Counted from the stretch's first letter, positions 47,037 to 59,797 are shown. The stretch is DNA of 64,000 nucleotides from Heracleum sosnowskyi (GCA_030848705.1 CM061238.1:61853133-61917132); one strand, 5' to 3'. Translations and numbers: made by a program. Notes: a model not told the origin generated them from the sequence alone.

Positions 47037-48882
47037 CGAACTACGAGAAAATATCCACAAAATGGCCCGCTTCAATTTTCCCCCATTTTCCTTGTATAGC
47101 TCCCTTTAGAAGTAAACGTAATCGGGCGTCCTCTGGTATCTGCTCCGATTCAGGCACGGACAGCTCCAAATGAAGTTTTCTGCAATTCTATAAACCCATA
47201 GGGTCAAACTACGAGAAAATATCCACAAAATGGCCCGCTTCAATTTCCCCCATTTTCCTTGTATAGCTCCCTTTAGAAGTAAACGTAATCGGGCGTCCCT
47301 TGGTATCTGCTCCGATTCAGGCACGGACAGCTCCAAATGAAGTTTTCTGTAATTCTATAAACCCATAGGGTCAAACTACGAGAAAATATCCACAAAATGG
47401 CCCGCTTCAATTTTCTCCCATTTTTCTTGTATAGCTCCCTTTAGAGGTAAACGTAATCGGGCGTCCCCTGGTATCTGCTCCGATTCAGGCACGGACGGCT
47501 CCAAATGAAGTTTTCTGTAATTCTATAAACCCATAGGGTCAAACTACGGGAAAATATCCACAAAATGGACCGCTTCAATTTTCCCCCATTTTCCTTGTAT
47601 AGCTCCCTTTAGAGGTAAACGTAATCGGGCGTCCCTGGTATCTGCTCCGATTCAGGCACGGACGGCTCCAAATGAAGTTTTCTGTAATTCTATAAACCCA
47701 TAGGGTCGAACTACGAGAAAATATCCACAAAATGGCCCGCTTCAATTTTTCCCCATTTTCCTTGTATAGCTCCCTTTATAGGTAAACATAATCGGGCGTC
47801 CCCTGGTATCTGCTCCGATTCAGGCACGGACAGCTCCAAATGAAGTTTTCTGCAATTCTATAAACCCATAGGGTCAAACTACGAGAAAATATCCACAAAA
47901 TGGCCCGCTTCAATTTTCCCCCATTTTCCTTGTATAGCTCCCTTTATAGGTAAACGTAATCGGGCGTCCCCTGGTATCTGCTCCGATTCAGGCACGGACG
48001 GCTCCAAATGAAGTTTTCTGCAATTCTATAAACCCATAGGGTCGAACTACGAGAAAATATCCACAAAATGGCCCGCTTCAATTTTTCCCCATTTTCCTTG
48101 TATAGCTCCCTTTATAGGTAAACGTAATCGGGCGTCCCCTGGTATCTGCTCCGATTCAGGCACGGACGGCTCCAAATGAAGTTTTCTGCAATTCTATAAA
48201 CCCATAGGGTCGAACAACGAGAAAATATCCACAAAATGGCCCGCTTCAATTTCCCCCCATTTTCCTTGTATAGCTCCCTTTAGAAGTAAACGTAATCGGG
48301 CGTCCCCTGGTATCTGCTCCGATTCAGGCACGGACGGCTCCAAATGAAGTTTTCTGTAATTCTATAAACCCATAGGGTCGAACTACGAGAAAATATCCAC
48401 AAAATGGCCCGCTTCAATTTTTCCCCATTTTCCTTGTATAGCTCCCTTTATAGGTAAACATAATCGGGCGTCCCCTGGTATCTGCTCCGATTCAGGCACG
48501 GACAGCTCCAAATGAAGTTTTCTGCAATTCTATAAACCCATAGGGTCAAACTACGAGAAAATATCCACAAAATGGCCCGCTTCAATTTTCCCCCATTTTC
48601 CTTGTATAGCTCCCTTTATAGGTAAACGTAATCGGGCGTCCCCTGGTATCTGCTCCGATTCAGGCACGGACGGCTCCAAATGAAGTTTTCTGCAATTCTA
48701 TAAACCCATAGGGTCGAACTACGAGAAAATATCCACAAAATGGCCCGCTTCAATTTTTCCCCATTTTCCTTGTATAGCTCCCTTTATAGGTAAACGTAAT
48801 CGGGCGTCCCCTGGTATCTGCTCCGATTCAGGCACGGACGGCTCCAAATGAAGTTTTCTGCAATTCTATAAACCCATAGGGT
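47037..48882 (+). repeat. 1846-bp repeat, 11 monomers
   Basis: Begins with a gtcctctgg unit, then a 167-bp T3C5 tagaagt unit with gtcccttgg, a ttttctcccatttttcttg unit, a 167-bp cgggaaa/tggaccgc unit, and the aaacataatc and cgaacaacgag group. The first four units recur at 48883-49552, offset 1846 bp (11 units less two 1-bp deletions). Confidence 0.83.
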
Positions 48883-49552
48883 CGAACTACGAGAAAATAT
48901 CCACAAAATGGCCCGCTTCAATTTTTCCCCATTTTCCTTGTATAGCTCCCTTTAGAAGTAAACGTAATCGGGCGTCCTCTGGTATCTGCTCCGATTCAGG
49001 CACGGACAGCTCCAAATGAAGTTTTCTGCAATTCTATAAACCCATAGGGTCAAACTACGAGAAAATATCCACAAAATGGCCCGCTTCAATTTCCCCCATT
49101 TTCCTTGTATAGCTCCCTTTAGAAGTAAACGTAATCGGGCGTCCCTTGGTATCTGCTCCGATTCAGGCACGGACAGCTCCAAATGAAGTTTTCTGTAATT
49201 CTATAAACCCATAGGGTCAAACTACGAGAAAATATCCACAAAATGGCCCGCTTCAATTTTCTCCCATTTTTCTTGTATAGCTCCCTTTAGAGGTAAACGT
49301 AATCGGGCGTCCCCTGGTATCTGCTCCGATTCAGGCACGGACGGCTCCAAATGAAGTTTTCTGTAATTCTATAAACCCATAGGGTCAAACTACGGGAAAA
49401 TATCCACAAAATGGACCGCTTCAATTTTCCCCCATTTTCCTTGTATAGCTCCCTTTAGAGGTAAACGTAATCGGGCGTCCTTGGTATCTGCTCCGATTCA
49501 GGCACGGACGGCTCCAAATGAAGTTTTCTGTAATTCTATAAACCCATAGGGT
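48883..49552 (+). repeat. Partial second copy of the 1846-bp repeat (4 monomers)
   Basis: Same gtcctctgg, T3C5, ttttctccc and shortened cgggaaa units as 47037-47706. The fourth has gtccttggtatct instead of gtccctggtatct. The order then switches at 49553 to a segment resembling 53917. Confidence 0.82.
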
Positions 49553-50056
49553 CGAACTACGAGAAAATATCCACAAAATGGCCCGCTTCAATTTTTCCCC
49601 ATTTTCCTTGTATAGCTCCCTTTATAGGTAAACGTAATCGGGCGTCCCCTGGTATCTGCTCCGATTCAGGCACGGACGGCTCCAAATGAAGTTTTCTGCA
49701 ATTCTATAAACCCATAGGGTCGAACTACGAGAAAATATCCACAAAATGGCCCGTTTCAATTTTCCCCCATTTTCCTTGTATAGCTCCCTTTAGAAGTAAA
49801 CGTAATCGGGCGTCCCCTGGTATCTGCTCCGATTCAGGCACGGACAGCTCCAAATGAAGTTTCCTGTAATTCTATAAACCCATAGGGTCAAACTACGAGA
49901 AAATATCCACAAAATGGCCCGCTTCAATTTTCTCCCATTTTCCTTGTATAGCTCCCTTTAGAGGTAAACGTAATCGGGCGTCCCCTGGTATCTGCTCCGA
50001 TTCAGGCACGGACGGCTCCAAATGAAGTTTTCTGCAATTCTATAAACCCATAGGGT
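49553..50056 (+). repeat. 3-monomer segment with cccgtttc and aagtttcctg markers, copy 1
   Basis: The middle unit carries ggcccgtttc and aagtttcctgtaatt, both private to this unit and its counterpart in 53917-54420. Offset 4364 bp equals 26 units less four 1-bp deletions. Confidence 0.82.
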
Positions 50057-51064
50057 CGAACTACGAGAAAATATCCACAAAATGGCCCGCTTCAATTTTT
50101 CCCCATTTTCCTTGTATAGCTCCCTTTATAGGTAAACGTAATCGGGCGTCCCCTGGTATCTGCTCCGATTCAGGCACGGACGGCTCCAAATGAAGTTTTC
50201 TGCAATTCTATAAACCCATAGGGTCGAACTACGAGAAAATATCCACAAAATGGCCCGCTTCAATTTTCCCCCATTTTCCTTGTATAGCTCCCTTTAGAAG
50301 TAAACGTAATCGGGCGTCCTCTGGTATCTGCTCCGATTCAGGCACGGACAGCTTCAAATGAAGTTTTCTACAATTCTATAAACCCATAGTGTCAAACTAC
50401 GAGAAAATATCCACAAAATGGCCCGCTTCAATTTTTCCCCATTTTCCTTGTATAGCTCCCTTTAGAGGTAAACGTAATCGGGCGTCCCCTGGTATCTGCT
50501 CCGATTCAGGCACAGACAGCTTCAAATGAAGTTTTCTACAATTCTATAAACCCATGGGGTCAAACTACGAGAAAATATCCACAAAATGGCCCGCTTCAAT
50601 TTTTCCCCATTTTCCTTGTATAGCTCCCTTTATAGGTAAACGTAATCGGGCGTCCCCTGGTATCTGCTCCGATTCAGGCACAGACGGCTCCAAATGAAGT
50701 TTTCTGCAATTCTATAAACCCATAGGGTCAAACTACGAGAAAATATCCACAAAATGGCCCGCTTCAATTTTCCCCCATTTTCCTTGTATAGCTCCCTTTA
50801 TAGGTAAACGTAATCGGGCGTCCCCTGGTATCTGCTTCGATTCATGCACGGACAGCTCCAAATGAAGTTTTCTGCAATTCTATAAACCCATAGGGTCAAA
50901 CTACGAGAAAATATCCACAAAATGGCCCGCTTCAATTTTCTCCCATTTTCCTTGTATAGCTCCCTTTAGAGGTAAACGTAATCGGGCGTCCCCTGGTATC
51001 TGCTCCGATTCAGGCACGGACGGCTCCAAATGAAGTTTTCTGCAATTCTATAAACCCATAGGGT
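50057..51064 (+). repeat. Six mixed monomers including a catagtgt/catggggt group
   Basis: Units at 50225-50896 (tagaagt/catagtgt, catggggt, acagacggctcc, T4C5 with catgc) have the same order as 55597-56268. The unit at 50729 has tgcttcgattcatgc, bringing the zone A-type catgc variant into zone D. It is followed by a ttttctccc unit. Confidence 0.78.
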
Positions 51065-52408
51065 CAAACTACGAGAAAATATCCACAAAATGGCCCGCTT
51101 CAATTTTTCCCCATTTTCCTTATATAGCTCCCTTTAGAGGTAAACGTAATCGGGCGTCCCCTGATATCTGCTCCGATTCAGGCACGGACAGCTCCAAATG
51201 AAGTTTTCTGTAATTCTATAAACAAATAGGGTCAAACTACGAGAAAATATCCACAAAATGGCCCGCTTCAATTTTTCCCCATTTTCCTTGTATAGCTCCC
51301 TTTATAGGTAAACGTAATCGGGCGTCCCCTGGTATCTGCTCCGATTCAGGCACGGACAGCTCCAAATGAAGTTTTCTGTAATTCTATAAACCCATAGGGT
51401 CAAACTACGGGAAAATATCCACAAAATGGACCGCTTCAATTTTCCCCCATTTTCCTTGTATAGCTCCCTTTAGAGGTAAACGTAATCGGGCGTCCCCTGG
51501 TATCTGCTCCGATTCAGGCACGGACGGCTCCAAATGAAGTTTTCTGTAATTCTATAAACCCATAGGGTCGAACTACGAGAAAATATCCACAAAATGGCCC
51601 GCTTCAATTTTTCCCCATTTTCCTTGTATAGCTCCCTTTATAGGTAAACGTAATCGGGCGTCCCCTGGTATCTGCTCCGATTCAGGCACGGACAGCTCCA
51701 AATGAAGTTTTCTGCAATTCTATAAACCCATAGGGTCAAACTACGAGAAAATATCCACAAAATGGCCCGCTTCAATTTTTCCCCATTTTCCTTGTATAGC
51801 TCCCTTTAGAGGTAAACGTAATCGGGCGTCCCCTGATATCTGCTCCGATTCAGGCACGGACAGCTCCAAATGAAGTTTTCTGTAATTCTATAAACAAATA
51901 GGGTCAAACTACGAGAAAATATCCACAAAATGGCCCGCTTCAATTTTTCCCCATTTTCCTTGTATAGCTCCCTTTATAGGTAAACGTAATCGGGCGTCCC
52001 CTGGTATCTGCTCCGATTCAGGCACGGACAGCTCCAAATGAAGTTTTCTGTAATTCTATAAACCCATAGGGTCAAACTACGGGAAAATATCCACAAAATG
52101 GACCGCTTCAATTTTCCCCCATTTTCCTTGTATAGCTCCCTTTAGAGGTAAACGTAATCGGGCGTCCCCTGGTATCTGCTCCGATTCAGGCACGGACGGC
52201 TCCAAATGAAGTTTTCTGTAATTCTATAAACCCATAGGGTCGAACTACGAGAAAATATCCACAAAATGGCCCGCTTCAATTTTTCCCCATTTTCCTTGTA
52301 TAGCTCCCTTTATAGGTAAACGTAATCGGGCGTCCCCTGGTATCTGCTCCGATTCAGGCACGGACAGCTCCAAATGAAGTTTTCTGCAATTCTATAAACC
52401 CATAGGGT
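51065..52408 (+). repeat. Two tandem copies of a 4-monomer unit (672 bp each)
   Basis: 51065-51736 and 51737-52408 have the order E-like (gatatct, acaaat), F-like, cgggaaa/tggaccgc and tcgaac/tata. The E-F pair here is canonical haplotype, but the G unit is absent. The first copy has ccttatatagc where others have ccttgtatagc. Confidence 0.84.
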
Positions 52409-53916
52409 CAAACTACGAGAAAATATCCACAAAATGGCCCGCTTCAATTTCCCCCATTTTCCTTGTATAGCTCCCTTTAGAAGTAAACGTAATCGGGCGT
52501 CCCTTGGTATCTGCTCCGATTCAGGCACGGACAGCTCCAAATGAAGTTTTCTGTAATTCTATAAACCCATAGGGTCAAACTACGAGAAAATATCCACAAA
52601 ATGGCCCGCTTCAATTTTCTCCCATTTTTCTTGTATAGCTCCCTTTAGAGGTAAACGTAATCGGGCGTCCCCTGATATCTGCTCCGATTCAGGCACGGAC
52701 GGCTCCAAATGAAGTTTTCTGTAATTCTATAAACCCATAGGGTCAAACTACGGGAAAATATCCACAAAATGGACTGCTTCAATTTTCCCCCATTTTCCTT
52801 GTATAGCTCCCTTTAGAGGTAAACGTAATCGGGCGTCCCTGGTATCTGCTCCGATTCAGGCACGGACGGCTCCAAATGAAGTTTTCTGTAATTCTATAAA
52901 CAAATAGGGTCCAACTACGAGAAAATATCCACAAAATAGCCCGCTTCAATTTTTCCCCATTTTCCTTGTATAGCTCCCTTTATAGGTAAACGTAATCGGG
53001 CGTCCCCTGGTATCTGCTCCGATTCAGGCACGGACAGCTCCAAATGAAGTTTTCTGTAATTCTATAAACCCATAGGGTCGAACTACGGGAAAATATCCAC
53101 AAAATGGACCGCTTCAATTTTCCCCCATTTTCCTTGTATAGCTCCCTTTAGAGGTAAACGTAATCGGGCGTCCCCTGGTATCTGCTCCGATTCAGGCACG
53201 GACGGCTCCAAATGAAGTTTTCTGTAATTCTATAAACCCATAGGGTCGAACTACGAGAAAATATCCACAAAATGGCCCGCTTCAATTTTTCCCCATTTTC
53301 CTTGTATAGCTCCCTTTATAGGTAAACGTAATCGGGCGTCCCCTGGTATCTGCTCCGATTCAGGCACGGACAGCTCCAAATGAAGTTTTCTGCAATTCTA
53401 TAAACCCATAGGGTCAAACTACGAGAAAATATCCACAAAATGGCCCGCTTCAATTTCCCCCATTTTCCTTGTATAGCTCCCTTTAGAAGTAAACGTAATC
53501 GGGCGTCCCTTGGTATCTGCTCCGATTCAGGCACGGACAGCTCCAAATGAAGTTTTCTGTAATTCTATAAACCCATAGGGTCAAACTACGAGAAAATATC
53601 CACAAAATGGCCCGCTTCAATTTTCTCCCATTTTTCTTGTATAGCTCCCTTTAGAGGTAAACGTAATCGGGCGTCCCCTGATATCTGCTCCGATTCAGGC
53701 ACGGACGGCTCCAAATGAAGTTTTCTGTAATTCTATAAACCCATAGGGTCAAACTACGGGAAAATATCCACAAAATGGACCGCTTCAATTTTCCCCCATT
53801 TTCCTTGTATAGCTCCCTTTAGAGGTAAACGTAATCGGGCGTCCCTGGTATCTGCTCCGATTCAGGCACGGACGGCTCCAAATGAAGTTTTTTGTAATTC
53901 TATAAACCCATAGGGT
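52241..53916 (+). repeat. 1006-bp repeat, 6 monomers plus 4
   Basis: The four units at 52241-52911 (tata, 167-bp T3C5 tagaagt, ttttctccc with gatatct, shortened cgggaaa) recur at 53247-53916. The offset 1006 is six units less two 1-bp deletions. The unit at 52912 boundary has gggtccaactac and aaaatagccc, and the unit at 53079 joins tcgaac with cgggaaa, an unusual hybrid junction. Confidence 0.83.
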
Positions 53917-54588
53917 CGAACTACGAGAAAATATCCACAAAATGGCCCGCTTCAATTTTTCCCCATTTTCCTTGTATAGCTCCCTTTATAGGTAAACGTA
54001 ATCGGGCGTCCCCTGGTATCTGCTCCGATTCAGGCACGGACGGCTCCAAATGAAGTTTTCTGCAATTCTATAAACCCATAGGGTCGAACTACGAGAAAAT
54101 ATCCACAAAATGGCCCGTTTCAATTTTCCCCCATTTTCCTTGTATAGCTCCCTTTAGAAGTAAACGTAATCGGGCGTCCCCTGGTATCTGCTCCGATTCA
54201 GGCACGGACAGCTCCAAATGAAGTTTCCTGTAATTCTATAAACCCATAGGGTCAAACTACGAGAAAATATCCACAAAATGGCCCGCTTCAATTTTCTCCC
54301 ATTTTCCTTGTATAGCTCCCTTTAGAGGTAAACGTAATCGGGCGTCCCCTGGTATCTGCTCCGATTCAGGCACGGACGGCTCCAAATGAAGTTTTCTGTA
54401 ATTCTATAAACCCATAGGGTCAAACTACGGGAAAATATCCACAAAATGGACCGCTTCAATTTTCCCCCATTTTCCTTGTATAGCTCCCTTTAGAGGTAAA
54501 CGTAATCGGGCGTCCCCTGGTATCTGCTCCGATTCAGGCACGGACGGCTCCAAATGAAGTTTTCTGTAATTCTATAAACCCATAGGGT
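53079..54588 (+). repeat. Nine monomers collinear with part of the zone C HOR (1510 bp)
   Basis: Order and length match 27531-29040 of HOR copy 1: cgggaaa/tggaccgc, tata, T3C5 167-bp tagaagt, ttcttg unit, shortened 167-bp cgggaaa, tata/cggctcc, tagaagt, ttttctccc, cgggaaa/tggaccgc. The two 1-bp deletions lie in the same units, giving 1510 bp in both places. Point variants differ (cccgtttc, aagtttcctg, no gagaaactatcc), so this is a diverged relative rather than a recent copy. Confidence 0.83.
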
Positions 54589-55596
54589 CGAACTACGAGA
54601 AAATATCCACAAAATGGCCCGCTTCAATTTTTCCCCATTTTCCTTGTATAGCTCCCTTTATAGGTAAACGTAATCGGGCGTCCCCTGGTATCTGCTCCGA
54701 TTCAGGCACGGACGGCTCCAAATGAAGTTTTCTGCAATTCTATAAACCCATAGGGTCGAACTACGAGAAAATATCCACAAAATGGCCCGCTTCAATTTTC
54801 CCCCATTTTCCTTGTATAGCTCCCTTTAGAAGTAAACGTAATCGGGCGTCCCCTGGTATCTGCTCCGATTCAGGCACGGACAGCTCCAAATGAAGTTTTC
54901 TGTAATTCTATAAACCCATAGGGTCAAACTACGAGAAAATATCCACAAAATGGCCCGATTCAATTTTTCCCCATTTTCCTTGTATAGCTCCCTTTATAGG
55001 TAAACGTAATCGGGCGTCCCCTGGTATCTGCTCCGATTCAGGCACGGACGGCTCCAAATGAAGTTTTCTGCAATTCTATAAACCCATAGGGTCGAACTAC
55101 GAGAAAATATCCACAAAATGGCCCGCTTCAATTTCCCCCCATTTTCCTTGTATAGCTCCCTTTAGAAGTAAACGTAATCGGGCGTCCCCTGGTATCTGCT
55201 CCGATTCAGGCACGGACGGCTCCAAATGAAGTTTTCTGTAATTCTATAAACCCATAGGGTCGAACTACGAGAAAATATCCACAAAATGGCCCGCTTCAAT
55301 TTTTCCCCATTTTCCTTGTATAGCTCCCTTTATAGGTAAACGTAATCGGGCGTCCCCTGGTATCTGCTCCGATTCAGGCACGGACAGCTCCAAATGAAGT
55401 TTTCTGCAATTCTATAAACCCATAGGGTCAAACTACGAGAAAATATCCACAAAATGGCCCGCTTCAATTTTCCCCCATTTTCCTTGTATAGCTCCCTTTA
55501 TAGGTAAACGTAATCGGGCGTCCCCTGGTATCTGCTCCGATTCAGGCACGGACGGCTCCAAATGAAGTTTTCTGCAATTCTATAAACCCATAGGGT
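54421..55596 (+). repeat. 7-monomer segment, right member of the 14,268-bp-spaced pair
   Basis: Same seven-unit order as 40153-41328. The spacing is 85 units less the twelve single-base deletions between them. A private change is ggcccgattc near 54953. Confidence 0.78.
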
Positions 55597-56100
55597 CGAA
55601 CTACGAGAAAATATCCACAAAATGGCCCGCTTCAATTTTCCCCCATTTTCCTTGTATAGCTCCCTTTAGAAGTAAACGTAATCGGGCGTCCCCTGGTATC
55701 TGCTCCGATTCAGGCACGGACAGCTTCAAATGAAGTTTTCTACAATTCTATAAACCCATAGTGTCAAACTACGAGAAAATATCCACAAAATGGTCCGCTT
55801 CAATTTTTCCCCATTTTCCTTGTATAGCTCCCTTTAGAGGTAAACGTAATCGGGCGTCCCCTGGTATCTGCTCCGATTCAGGCACAGACAACTTCAAATG
55901 AAGTTTTCTACAATTCTATAAACCCATGGGGTCAAACTACGAGAAAATATCCACAAAATGGCCCGCTTCAATTTTTCCCCATTTTCCTTGTATAGCTCCC
56001 TTTATAGGTAAACGTAATCGGGCGTCCCCTGGTATCTGCTCCGATTCAGGCACAGACGGCTCCAAATGAAGTTTTCTGCAATTCTATAAACCCATAAGGT
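55597..56100 (+). repeat. catagtgt / catggggt / acagacggctcc trio at the end of zone D
   Basis: Three units in the order also seen at 50225, 43680 and 45023. Private variants are ggtccgc and acagacaacttc in the second unit and cataaggt at the end of the third. The acagacaacttc variant recurs at 58744, linking this trio to zone E. Confidence 0.78.
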
Positions 56101-56268
56101 CAAACTACGAGAAAATATCCACAAAATGGCCCGCTTCAATTTTCCCCCATTTTCCTTGTATAACTCCCTTTATAGGTAAACGTAATCGGGCGTCCCCTGG
56201 TATCTGCTCCGATTCATGCACGGACAGCTCCAAATGAAGTTTTCTGCAATTCTATAAACCCATAGGGT

Positions 56269-57276
56269 CAAACTACGAGAAAATATCCACAAAATGGCCC
56301 GCTTCAATTTTCCCCCATTTTCCTTGTATAGCTCCCTTTAGAGGTAAACGTAATCGGGCGTCCCCTGGTATCTGCTCCGATTCAGGCACGGACAGCTCCA
56401 AATGAAGTTTTCTGTAATTCTATAAACAAATAGGGTCAAACTACGAGAAAATATCCACAAAATGGTCCGCTTCAATTTTCCCCCATTTTCCATGTATAGC
56501 TCCCTTTATAGGTAAACGTAATCGGGCGTCCCCTGGTATGTGCTCCGATTCAGGCACAGACAGCTTCAAATGAAGTTTTCTGTAATTCTATAAACCCATA
56601 GGGTCAAACTACGAGAAAATATCCACAAAATGGCCCGCTTCAATTTTTCCCCATTTTCCTTGTATAGCTCCCTTTAGAGGTAAACGTAATCGGGCGTCCC
56701 CTAATATCTGCTCCGATTCAGGCACGGACAGCTCCAAATGAAGTTTTCTGTAATTCTATAAACAAATAGGGTCAAACTACGAGAAAATATCCACAAAATG
56801 GCCCGCTTCAATTTTTCCCCATTTTCCTTGTATAGCTCCCTTTATAGGTAAACGTAATCGGGCGTCCCCTGGTATCTGCTCCGATTCAGGCACGGACAGC
56901 TCCAAATGAAGTTTTCTGTAATTCTATAAACCCATAGGGTCAAACTACGAGAAAATATCCACAAAATGGCCCGCTTCAATTTCCCCCCATTTTCCTTGTA
57001 TAGCTCCCTTTAGAGGTAAACGTAATCGGGCGTCCCCTGGTATCTGCTCCGATTCAGGCACGGACAACTCCAAATGAAGTTTTCTGTAATTCTATAAACC
57101 CATAGGGTCAAACTACGGGAAAATATCCACAAAATGGACCGCTTCAATTTTCCCCCATTTTCCTTGTATAGCTCCCTTTAGAGGTAAACGTAATCGGGCG
57201 TCCCCTGGTATCTGCTCCGATTCAGGCACGGACGGCTCCAAATGAAGTTTTCTGTAATTCTATAAACCCATAGGGT
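56269..57276 (+). repeat. C-D-E-F-G-K hexamer, copy 1
   Basis: Six units: C (T4C5, acaaat), D with ggtccgc (ccatg, tatgtg), E (cctaatatct), F, G-like (T3C6, ggacaactcc) and cgggaaa/tggaccgc. Repeated at 58790, offset 2521 bp (15 units plus one inserted base). Confidence 0.86.
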
Positions 57277-57445
57277 CGAACTACGAGAAAATATCCACAA
57301 AATGGCCCGCTTCAATTTTTCCCCCATTTTCCTTGTATAGCTCCCTTTATAGGTAAACGTAATCGGGCGTCCCCTGGTATCTGCTCCGATTCAGGCACGG
57401 ACAGCTCCAAATGAAGTTTTCTGCAATTCTATAAACCCATAGGGT

Positions 57446-58621
57446 CAAACTACGAGAAAATATCCACAAAATGGCCCGCTTCAATTTTCCCCCATTTTCC
57501 TTGTATAGCTCCCTTTAGAGGTAAACGTAATCGGGCGTCCCCTGGTATCTGCTCTGATTCAGGCACGGACAGCTCCAAATGAAGTTTTCTGTAATTCTAT
57601 AAACCCATAGGGTCAAACTACGAGAAAATATCAACAAACTGGCCCGCTTCAATTTCTCCCCATTTTCCTTGTACAGCTCCCTTTAGAGGTAAACGTAATC
57701 GGGCGTCCCCTGGTATCTGCTCCGATTCAGGCACGGACGGCTCCAAATGAAGTTTTCTGCAATTCTATAAACCCATAGGGTCGAACTACGAGAAAATATC
57801 CACAAAATGGCCCGCTTCAATTTTCCCCCATTTTCCTTGTATAGCTCCCTTTAGAAGTAAACGTAATCGGGCGTCCCCTGGTATCTGCTCCGATTCAGGC
57901 ACGGACAGCTTCAAATGAAGTTTTCTACAATTCTATAAACCCATAGGGTCAAACTACGAGAAAATATCCACAAAATGGCCCGCTTCAATTTTTCCCCATT
58001 TTCCTTGTATAGCTCCCTTTAGAGGTAAACGTAATCTGGCGTCCCCTGGTATCTGCTCCGATTCAGGCACGGACAGCTCCAAATGAAGTTTTCTGCAATT
58101 CTATAAACCCATAGGGTCAAACTACGAGAAAATATCCACAAAATGGCCCGCTTCAATTTTCCCCCATTTTCCTTGTATAGCTCCCTTTAGAGGTAAACGT
58201 AATCGGGCGTCCCCTGGTATCTGCTCTGATTCAGGCACGGACAGCTCCAAATGAAGTTTTCTGTAATTCTATAAACCCATAGGGTCAAACTACGAGAAAA
58301 TATCAACAAACTGGCCCGCTTCAATTTCTCCCCATTTTCCTTGTACAGCTCCCTTTAGAGGTAAACGTAATCGGGCGTCCCCTGGTATCTGCTCCGATTC
58401 AGGCACGGACGGCTCCAAATGAAGTTTTCTGCAATTCTATAAACCCATAGGGTCGAACTACGAGAAAATATCCACAAAATGGCCCGCTTCAATTTTCCCC
58501 CATTTTCCTTGTATAGCTCCCTTTAGAAGTAAACGTAATCGGGCGTCCCCTGGTATCTGCTCCGATTCAGGCACGGACAGCTTCAAATGAAGTTTTCTAC
58601 AATTCTATAAACCCATAGTGT
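57446..58621 (+). repeat. 4-monomer tandem repeat with tatcaacaaactgg marker
   Basis: Units at 57446 (tgctctgattc), 57614 (tatcaacaaactggcc, aatttctccccatt, gtacagc) and 57782 (tagaagt, tacaatt) recur at 58118-58621 after 672 bp, and again at 59798-60301. The tatcaacaaactgg unit shares aaactgg and gtacagc with K of zone A and may be a K descendant. The fourth unit at 57950 has aatctggcgtc, shared with 60302 and 62989. Confidence 0.84.
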
Positions 58622-58789
58622 CAAACTACGAGAAAATATCCACAAAATGGCCCGCTTCAATTTTTCCCCATTTTCCTTGTATAGCTCCCTTTAGAGGTAA
58701 ACGTAATCGGGCGTCCCCTGGTATCTGCTCCGATTCAGGCACAGACAACTTCAAATGAAGTTTTCTACAATTCTATAAACCCATGGGGT

Positions 58790-59797
58790 CAAACTACGAG
58801 AAAATATCCACAAAATGGCCCGCTTCAATTTTCCCCCATTTTCCTTGTATAGCTCCCTTTAGAGGTAAACGTAATCGGGCGTCCCCTGGTATCTGCTCCG
58901 ATTCAGGCACGGACAGCTCCAAATGAAGTTTTCTGTAATTCTATAAACAAATAGGGTCAAACTACGAGAAAATATCCACAAAATGGTCCGCTTCAATTTT
59001 CCCCCATTTTCCATGTATAGCTCCCTTTATAGGTAAACGTAATCGGGCGTCCCCTGGTATGTGCTCCGATTCAGGCACAGACAGCTTCAAATGAAGTTTT
59101 CTGTAATTCTATAAACCCATAGGGTCAAACTACGAGAAAATATCCACAAAATGGCCCGCTTCAATTTTTCCCCATTTTCCTTGTATAGCTCCCTTTAGAG
59201 GTAAACGTAATCGGGCGTCCCCTGATATCTGCTCCGATTCAGGCACGGACAGCTCCAAATGAAGTTTTCTGTAATTCTATAAACAAATAGGGTCAAACTA
59301 CGAGAAAATATCCACAAAGTGGCCCGCTTCAATTTTTCCCCATTTTCCTTGTATAGCTCCCTTTATAGGTAAACGTAATCGGGCGTCCCCTGGTATCTGC
59401 TCCGATTCAGGCACGGACAGCTCCAAATGAAGTTTTCTGTAATTCTATAAACCCATAGGGTCAAACTACGAGAAAATATCCACAAAATGGCCCGCTTCAA
59501 TTTCCCCCCATTTTCCTTGTATAGCTCCCTTTAGAGGTAAACGTAATCGGGCGTCCCCTGGTATCTGCTCCGATTCAGGCACGGACAACTCCAAATGAAG
59601 TTTTCTGTAATTCTATAAACCCATAGGGTCAAACTACGGGAAAATATCCACAAAATGGACCGCTTCAATTTTCCCCCATTTTCCTTGTATAGCTCCCTTT
59701 AGAGGTAAACGTAATCGGGCGTCCCCTGGTATCTGCTCCGATTCAGGCACGGACAGCTCCAAATGAAGTTTTCTGCAATTCTATAAACCCATAGGGT
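58790..59797 (+). repeat. C-D-E-F-G-K hexamer, copy 2
   Basis: Same six units, including ggtccgc in D and ggacaactcc in the G-like unit. Differences are gatatct in E, acaaagtggcc in F and cagctcc/gcaatt in the last unit. Confidence 0.86.

Larger units (their letters stand above)
40153..56100 (+). repeat. Zone D: second-haplotype array with mixed local repeats
   Basis: Ninety-five monomers, mostly T5C4/tata/ggacggctcc/gcaatt units joined by tcgaac, alternating with tagaagt units. Characteristic pieces are a tagaagt unit ending catagtgt followed by a catggggt unit, cgaacaacgag units with T3C6, aaacataatc units, and ttttctccc, cgggaaa/tggaccgc and 167-bp units. No single period holds across the zone; local duplications are listed separately. 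No gene or unrelated sequence is present. Confidence 0.88.

Noticed and set aside
22733..53546. Family of about 20 minus-strand open reading frames of 70-76 codons with near-identical products, looking like a repeated small-protein family
   Set aside because: Each runs over a satellite monomer and re-reads the same segment in a second frame after an indel. The ones checked start at TTG, no codon bias or conserved domain is visible, and conservation is that of the DNA repeat itself.
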